From: Cheilinus undulatus
Lineage: Eukaryota; Chordata; Actinopteri; Labriformes; Labridae
Length of the DNA stretch: 64,000 nucleotides
Reading direction: 5' to 3'
NCBI RefSeq assembly: GCF_018320785.1
Contig: NC_054884.1
Span: 18,291,667 to 18,355,666 of the forward strand
In this document: positions 58,047-64,000 of the stretch, in pieces
Layout of the letters: each line of letters starts with the position of its first letter
How positions within the stretch are numbered: the first letter of the stretch is position 1
The notes under the pieces: model-generated
Databases searched by the model: none
What the model was told of the DNA's origin: nothing
Seen by the model: only the letters and a program-made list of their open reading frames with translations
Program-made: the position numbers and the translations under genes

Positions 58047-61000
58047 TTAATAAGCATGGTTAGCAACAAAGAGTGACTCGCCACCGGCAGCACTGTTTCC
58101 ACTGGTAACATACTTGCCCTGGCAGGCCTGGCTGTTAGCCTGGAAGAGGAAAAAGACATTATATTAACAATTAATGGCACCAGTGCAAACAGTTCTGCAG
58201 CATCATTATATTAATGTATCTATTCTTTTAGATTTGAATTGATTTATAGTCAGATGTACCAGAGCTCTCTTGATGAACTCATCCTGGCATGCCTTTCCAT
58301 TCTCCTTCTTGCCACCCCAGGCTTTGAGGGCAGAGGCCTGCAGGGCACGGCCATATGAGAAGGTCAGGGCCCAGGGCCTGTGCAGAGGGCACTGGTTCAT
58401 GGCGTTCAGGTTGACTGAAGCCTCCTCCTCACTCTGGCCGCCAGACAGGAAAGTAATGCCTGTGCAGGAAAATCGGAGAATTCAGCAATGCACTTGTATA
58501 AACTCAAGTAAATATAACTCAGTTTTTAATCATTTTTTAACATTAACAAAATAAAGTACACTCTGAGGTCAGTATCAGTTCAGCTCCCATAGTGTTTAAT
58601 GTAACACTTTTTCCAGTATATATGAATCTTACAGGTTACATGTTTTTCTTACACATTAAAGTGCTTTTTTACACGTTTTATTTCCTATTACTATGGGTGT
58701 AAATTTGAAGTATTTACTATTTTAATTATTGACACATTGCCATGCACTTAAAGACTGCTATCTTTTTTAACCACTGATGACAAAGTCATGTTTGAAAATG
58801 AGTACACCACAGTTTGTTGCAGACTAAAGGTGGGAAGTGACTAACTTGGTGGATACCTTCACTCATGGTACATGAGTGTCAATCATAAAACAACTACAAA
58901 ACAGGGATCTCTTTACAACAGGCAACACCTAGACATATCTAAAACACCCTACCCAAGAGCATAATGGGATACTCGGTTTGAAATGGCAGAGTTTAGATCC
59001 ATTGACTTGACAGAGCTGGACTAACACTGATGATTAACACTGTCAAATAACTCCAACACTAAAAACCATTTCACTCAGAATGGTGTTAAAATTACACTTT
59101 GGGAGGTCAAATAAACTCTGAAATTTGAGAAATCTGACATTTCAACACTCCAGTTTTTGAGTCATTTTGAGTGCCTCAAACTCACCAGGGACTGCAGGGG
59201 GCACAGTGCGGCGCAGGGCGGTCACAGTTGCCATTGCGATCTCCTGGTTGCTGTACTTGTGTGAGCAGGAGTGTCCGGCGGTAACCATGTTGGGCTTGAG
59301 CAGAGTGCCCTCCAGGTAGACGTGGTGGTCGGACAGAGCCTTGTAGACAGCAGCCAGGACCTTCTCAGTGACGTACTGGCAGCGCTTCAGGTCATGATCA
59401 CCGTCTGGCAGAATCTCAGGCTCCACAATGGGGACGATGCCGTGCTGTGGAAGAGAAGTCAAAATAATGGCTGAACTTGTATTTGTTCCATGTTATGAGC
59501 CTTGTCATGTCTCAAAGGGTATTTTGAAGGGATAACACAAGGGATTTTTCCACTGATTGAAAAAATTCACTGCAAAATAGTGAATGATAACCTTGTTTTA
59601 AAAGCGCAGACCAAAGTTTATTAAGCTAATACAACAAACTTTTAAAAAAACCTATACTTCTACTAGAAAGCTTCTAACATTGTCATTGGTCTGCAGTGAT
59701 GGTTGTAGAATCATGTTGAAAACCTGTCACAGTGTTTCCATCTGCTGTGCCTTACCATCTGGCAGATGCTGGCATAGCGGGCCAGGACGTTGGCATTCTC
59801 AATGATGGCCAGCCTTGAGGGAGTGGTTGGGGTGATCTTCAGCACACAGCGCCACTTGGCAAAGTCAGCACCATCTTTCTTGTACTGGGCGCAGCGCTCA
59901 TAGAGTCCATCCAGACCTGTGAAAGACACACCAGATAAATGAGAGACAGGTATTTAAAAAATGTTGTCCCTCTTTGTGTCATGGAAATCCGTTCTTTGCT
60001 TACCCTGGGTGGTTGTCTCGCCGTTGGTTCCGGCCAGGGGGACAACACCTTTGTCGACCTTGATGCCCACCACCATGCCTCTCTCTTTAAGGAACTGGGT
60101 GAAGGGTTTGCCATCATCGGTCTTCTGGTACATGGTCTCATGGAAGAGGATGACGCCACCGATGCAAGGGTTGATGCGGTCATCAGCGGTGAAGAGGAGC
60201 TGGCGGTACAGCCTCCTGTTCTCCTCAGTGTTCTCAGCGTTGATGCTCTGGAAGCGTTTGGCAACGCTGCCTTAAGGTTGCAAAGAAATAAGATACATGA
60301 AACTCAATTTACTAGTGTGAGAAATACTTCCAGAGCTCTCCTGAGGAACTCTTGATTTGTTTAGATTTCAGTGACCCTTGCACTGAATATCATATTTGCA
60401 CTGATTTTTCCATCTTGAGCTGGTCAGGCTTAAAACTGGTTTTAAAAGGCAGCATCGCATCACTTCTGTCCTCACTTCCCTCCATTAGCTCCATGTCAGT
60501 TTTATGATACATTTTAAAATTTTACTGGTCACTTTTAAAGCCTGTATGGTTCTTTCACAAGGTTATATTTCTAAAATTCTGACACCGTATGTACCAACGC
60601 GAGGCCTAAGATCCTTGGGCAGGGGCCTTCTGGTTGTTCCAAAGTCAAGACTCAAAACTAAAGGCCCCTTGACTTTGGAACGACCTATCTGAGCAGATAA
60701 GGCTTGCAGATTCAGATATGGAAATTGTAACCTCCGACCTATGACTGAAAAGAAATATTTTTATCTTTACTTGTAAATGATCTACAAACTATTTTATTCC
60801 CCATGAGTGTCAGCTTGAATTAAATGGATGATAAATTATGCTGCAATCATTTTGTTCACCTTCATTTTCATACAGTTGTCCCATATTTACGGTTGCACTA
60901 CCCTGACATTTCATAACTTGCAAATTCAAGGACAAAGGTCTTTGGTTATCTTAAGAACTTTAATTTTTTTTAAAGATTTACACCATAAAGCTACCCCAAA

Positions 61001-63941
61001 GTATGGTAATTTCAGTTCTTCACAATTAAAAGGCCATTTTTCACAGTGTCTGTAATCTGTTCATTTACTTGGATGGTCACATCAGCTGACTCTTTTAGGT
61101 TTGAAGTCCAAAATATGAAATTAATTCTAGTATTCAAATACAGGGAAATGTATTCAAACTATCACACTACAGAAAAAGATTTTTGTGGGAATGAACTCTA
61201 GCCAAAAATATTGGGTATGTTCTGCCATGTGCACACTCATCATTGCTTGTTCACTGACCAAGGCTTCTGCTTGGGCAGAGTTTTCCCAGCATGCTTTTGG
61301 ACTTAAAGTCAGAGGAAACTGTGTAAATGTGTTTTGATGTTGCCTGTTCTGCAGATTATTTTGATCATGTTCCTGATATTAAAATTGCTTTTGTGTGTAG
61401 ACACTTCCGCACCATAAGCAAAGTCACCCACTCAGTTGGAGACTTCCCACCTGTGAAAGTCACTGTGACCTTCGCATGATAGGTGTACTACACTCTTTGT
61501 CTGTCTCTTCCTAACATTGTGCAACTCAGGCTTCTAACAAACCACAGCTGTACCTCATCTGAGTGGAGAAAGACTATAAAATGTTATTGTATTACGCCCA
61601 TGAATAATCTACAATGTGACAATGAAAAGTAAATATTACTTATTTCCATAAGATAATAAGTTGTGGAGTCTAATGATAAAATTTGACTATATTTAGCCAG
61701 TTTTTCTTGAGATTATTACAATTGCTTATTTACACAAAATACTGAGTAAAATGTACACAGTTAAACTCAGTACAAATTGTAACCTCAATTTCACTGAGTA
61801 GATTTTACCGGTTGTTTTTTTTTTAAACTGTGTAGTAGGTTTGCCATGGCCTGATAGGTATGTATGCCATGATCTGATTTGTTATTTTCAAAAGGAAATA
61901 ATAGATTAAGACACAAAAATATGCATGTAATGTCCCTGACCCTTACATAGATATTCTATATATGTGTAAGTGTTCATATTTTTTCTTTAACTTGTCTATT
62001 ATTTCTTTGTCATGCTATGTTTTACAATAATTTTGTCCTTTATTGCTCCTCATGTATTTTAATAAGTACTATTTTAGAATTTTAACTGTCTCTCTGCTAT
62101 GTCATCTCCATTTCTTTCAGTTGTTTTAATTATTATTACTCATTTGAACTATTAAGAACTCAAAGCACTTAGTAAACATCTGTTTTTAAAGGTATATAAG
62201 ATATATAATTATAAATAATTATTATTATGTCTTTTCAGATTGGGCTTGTACAAGCAATCCAGCTCATTCTGCTTTTTCAGCTGTTGATTGTATCACTTAC
62301 TTAGAAACGTTAAAATAACAAACGTGGTCTGGTGTCTAGCACTTACTCTGACACTACCCCACCGCAGCAGTTTAAAGTTAAAACAAAAACAAAAAAAAAA
62401 AAACTTTACAGATAAAATCAAGCTTGTTACTGATGGTCTTGCTTGGTCTAATTGAGCACAAAAAGGCTGTAATATTGATGTCAGTCTGTTTCCCAACCAG
62501 CGAAAAATTCCTCATAGCAGCATTTAAGTCCCTGTAAAGTAAACTCCAGACTTTGTGTCTTAACATGCTAGATATGTTGGAATAAGGTTGCTTTAAATAT
62601 GTGAAAACACTGAGATCTATGTGTGACTGAATTTTAGATTTAGACAAACAGAAAGTCATTCCTCCTTCCTGGCTTGGTTTTATTTGGGCAGGGCCAAAAT
62701 CTGAGCCCATGACATCACCAGTCTTGATGGGGAATTACCCCGCCCCCTTAACGCAACAGCCCATGTCTGGACTTTGGTCATAGCTGTCCACTCTCTGAGT
62801 ACTGTCCAAGTGTCCTTGAGCAAGGCACTGAACCCCCAAAAGCTCTCAAAAGCACTTCAGTGAGAGCAGCAAGGCCATCACTCTGACATCTGTCCATTAA
62901 TGCATGTCCATGGGGATCCTGTTTGTGCATGTTTGCACGTAACTCAGCCTATGTGTGTGTAGTATCTTCAAGAACAGAGTGTAAACTGTGAATTTCCCTT
63001 CAAGGGTTCATTATTCTTTGTCCATTTTGTTCATACAGGTCATTAAAAGTATATAACAGAGAGATTTGAGCCAGAAAACAGTAAATTTAATTCCACAGAG
63101 CCAGGCAGCTGCGCTCTGATCAGAAGCATTTTTAAAAATGGGGAGGATTGTATTTCTTGTGAGTGGGCGTGGCTTCAACCCATTCAATCGACACGCCCAC
63201 ACCATCCTAGAGCTGATTTTCCTGACTTTGAAGCTTTGTTTCATCAACTCAGAGATGCTTTTCATGACTGAAATTTGGCCTGGTAGTTCATAACACAGTG
63301 GTCTAGCATATAAAAAATGTAGAATAAAGATTTATTATCACTTTACAGGGACTTTAAAGATAAACATTTGCCATCTCCTGTTTCATAAAACGACAGCTTG
63401 ATTCCATTGTTTGTTTTAAACAGCTACTAAAAACTAATTTCTGAAGTCAACATTTTTATAAACTGTCACAATTAACTATTGGATCTCTGATTAACTTAGT
63501 CTTATTTAGTCTTGTTTATATTTTTTGCCTTTTGCTTAAGCGCCAATTTGCACCTCAGGAAAAAATACGTGTTCAGCTTTTGACCACATGTTGACCTACC
63601 CTAGATGTGACTGAATAGTGCTGAGGATGCTCTTGCTGTAAAGTTTTTCTATTGATATTATAATTATTTTTTAGTGTCTCAATAATTCACCCTGCACTCT
63701 CCTCTCCCCCTGTTTCTTTTCTTCACCTTGTGACTCTGTTTGGAAAAAGTGCTACACAAATAAAGGTTATTTTTATTCCTAGTGGTATTTTTAAACCAAA
63801 ACTAAATGGGCTTTATGTAAATACTTTACCAGTGGACTCGTCTGCGGCGAGGATTCCCTTGCCGGGAGCGACGATCCTCTGAGCAATATCGCTGAGCTCC
63901 TTCTTCTGCTCAGGAGTGAGGAAGGGGTATGCGTGAGGCAT
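58047..63941 (-). CDS. aldoa: Fructose-bisphosphate aldolase A (class I), complete coding region
   Basis: Six coding exons on the minus strand: 63941-63830, 60270-60004, 59916-59756, 59444-59186, 58459-58260 and 58139-58047; 1092 nt, 363 residues, all GT/AG. The enzyme splits fructose 1,6-bisphosphate in glycolysis in the cytosol. Seen in the sequence: [20 protein letters not shown] start, GILAADES (active-site Asp), [12 protein letters not shown] and KWRCVLKI (active-site Lys), [29 protein letters not shown] (Schiff-base Lys), [28 protein letters not shown], and the C-terminal NHAY whose Tyr is needed for full activity. [12 protein letters not shown] and [12 protein letters not shown] fit the fish A type (aldoaa/aldoab) better than B or C; which of the two fish paralogs is not decided. 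The upstream acceptor at 63949-63952 shows a further 5' non-coding exon outside the window. Confidence 0.96.
58828..59005. mobile_element. Diverged hAT-like MITE copy in an aldolase intron
   Basis: GGTGGGAAGTGACTAACTTG at the left and inner phrases CTTCACTCATGGTACATGAG and GAGCATAATGGGATACT resemble 9513-9858 in order. The right end is not clear. Confidence 0.45.
60430..60790 (+). mobile_element. LINE C-terminal fragment in aldolase intron 1
   Basis: The frame 60504-60692 reads [33 protein letters not shown] and [13 protein letters not shown], the characteristic end of CR1/L2/Rex-type LINE polyproteins, followed by a decayed [13 protein letters not shown]. It runs opposite to aldolase. No 5' part present. 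Confidence 0.75.
60800..62524. other. Interior of aldolase intron 1
   Basis: AT-rich non-coding sequence without recognised genes or element ends. Poly(A)/(T) runs at 61817 and 62390 only. Confidence 0.45.
62525..63356. mobile_element. Candidate non-autonomous DNA element with AAGTCCCTGTAAAGT ends
   Basis: AAGTCCCTGTAAAGT at 62526-62540 is the reverse complement of ACTTTACAGGGACTT at the right end (about 63340-63354). Inside, 62810-63010 contains a LINE2/SINE-like tail (GTGTCCTTGAGCAAGGCACT; GAATTTCCCTTCAAGG). Non-coding; lies in aldolase intron 1. Confidence 0.6.
63440..63780 (+). repeat. LINE/SINE 3' end in aldolase intron 1
   Basis: Ends with GGAAAAAGTGCTACACAAAT plus AAAGGTTATTTTTATT, the usual tail of fish L2/Rex-type retroposons, preceded by decayed coding-like sequence (LLKTNF). 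Forward orientation. Confidence 0.5.
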
Positions 63942-64000
63942 CCTGACTCTAGAAAGAGGAAGAAGCACAGAATGACATAATGAGGAACTGGAACACAGGA

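Noticed and set aside
59839..60355. Overlapping open frames of about 100-140 codons on both strands over the aldolase exon 60004-60270
   Set aside because: They are other-frame shadows of a well-supported aldolase exon with GC-rich codons.

Overview
The window is vertebrate, almost certainly teleost fish, nuclear DNA. Coding exons are short, have GT/AG borders and are separated by kilobase introns. The background is dense in fish-type transposon debris (Tc1/mariner, hAT-like and foldback MITEs, tRNA-derived SINEs, L1- and L2/CR1-type LINE pieces). The one conserved single-copy gene has teleost aldolase A sequence.

Positions 1-54,000 hold a plus-strand tandem array of secreted, probably GPI-anchored S1-family serine proteases of the tryptase/prostasin/PRSS27 type. 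Each copy has six coding exons: a 55-nt signal exon, a 15-nt micro-exon, a 175-nt exon with the activation site and catalytic His, a 269-nt exon with catalytic Asp, a 149-nt exon, and a last exon with catalytic Ser and a hydrophobic C-terminus. In order: gene 1 (3' half only, cut by the window edge, 1-4640); a relic 5' end without exons (7236-9988); gene 2 (complete, 15490-23175, 322 aa); gene 3 (pseudogene with two in-place stop codons and a frameshift, 24481-33003); gene 4 (complete, 36482-44708, 332 aa); gene 5 (pseudogene with exons 1-3 only and damaged splice sites, 50819-52733). Genes 1 and 2 share a long duplicated segment that includes the same degenerate Tc1-like element in intron 5. 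Genes 4 and 5 share promoter, intron 1 and flanks. Every copy that reaches that far has Gly at the chymotrypsinogen-189 position and Glu at 226, so the acid of the S1 pocket is moved from 189 to 226. That should change specificity away from classical trypsin.

Positions 54,100-57,700 are a transposon-rich spacer with an L2/CR1-type reverse transcriptase fragment and a MITE nested in it. From 57,717 to 63,948 on the minus strand lies fructose-bisphosphate aldolase A (363 aa, complete coding sequence in six exons; the 5' non-coding exon lies outside the window). Two of its exons equal, to the base, the sum of two neighbouring mammalian exons.

I found no tRNA, rRNA, CRISPR or prokaryote-type features and no unknown multi-gene system. 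The most interesting items are the S1-pocket rearrangement, the live/dead alternation of copies, the promoter-only relic, the Ser/Thr/Pro stalk expansion, and several foldback elements. All spliced models come from reading splice sites by eye and from comparison between copies; none was tested against transcripts.
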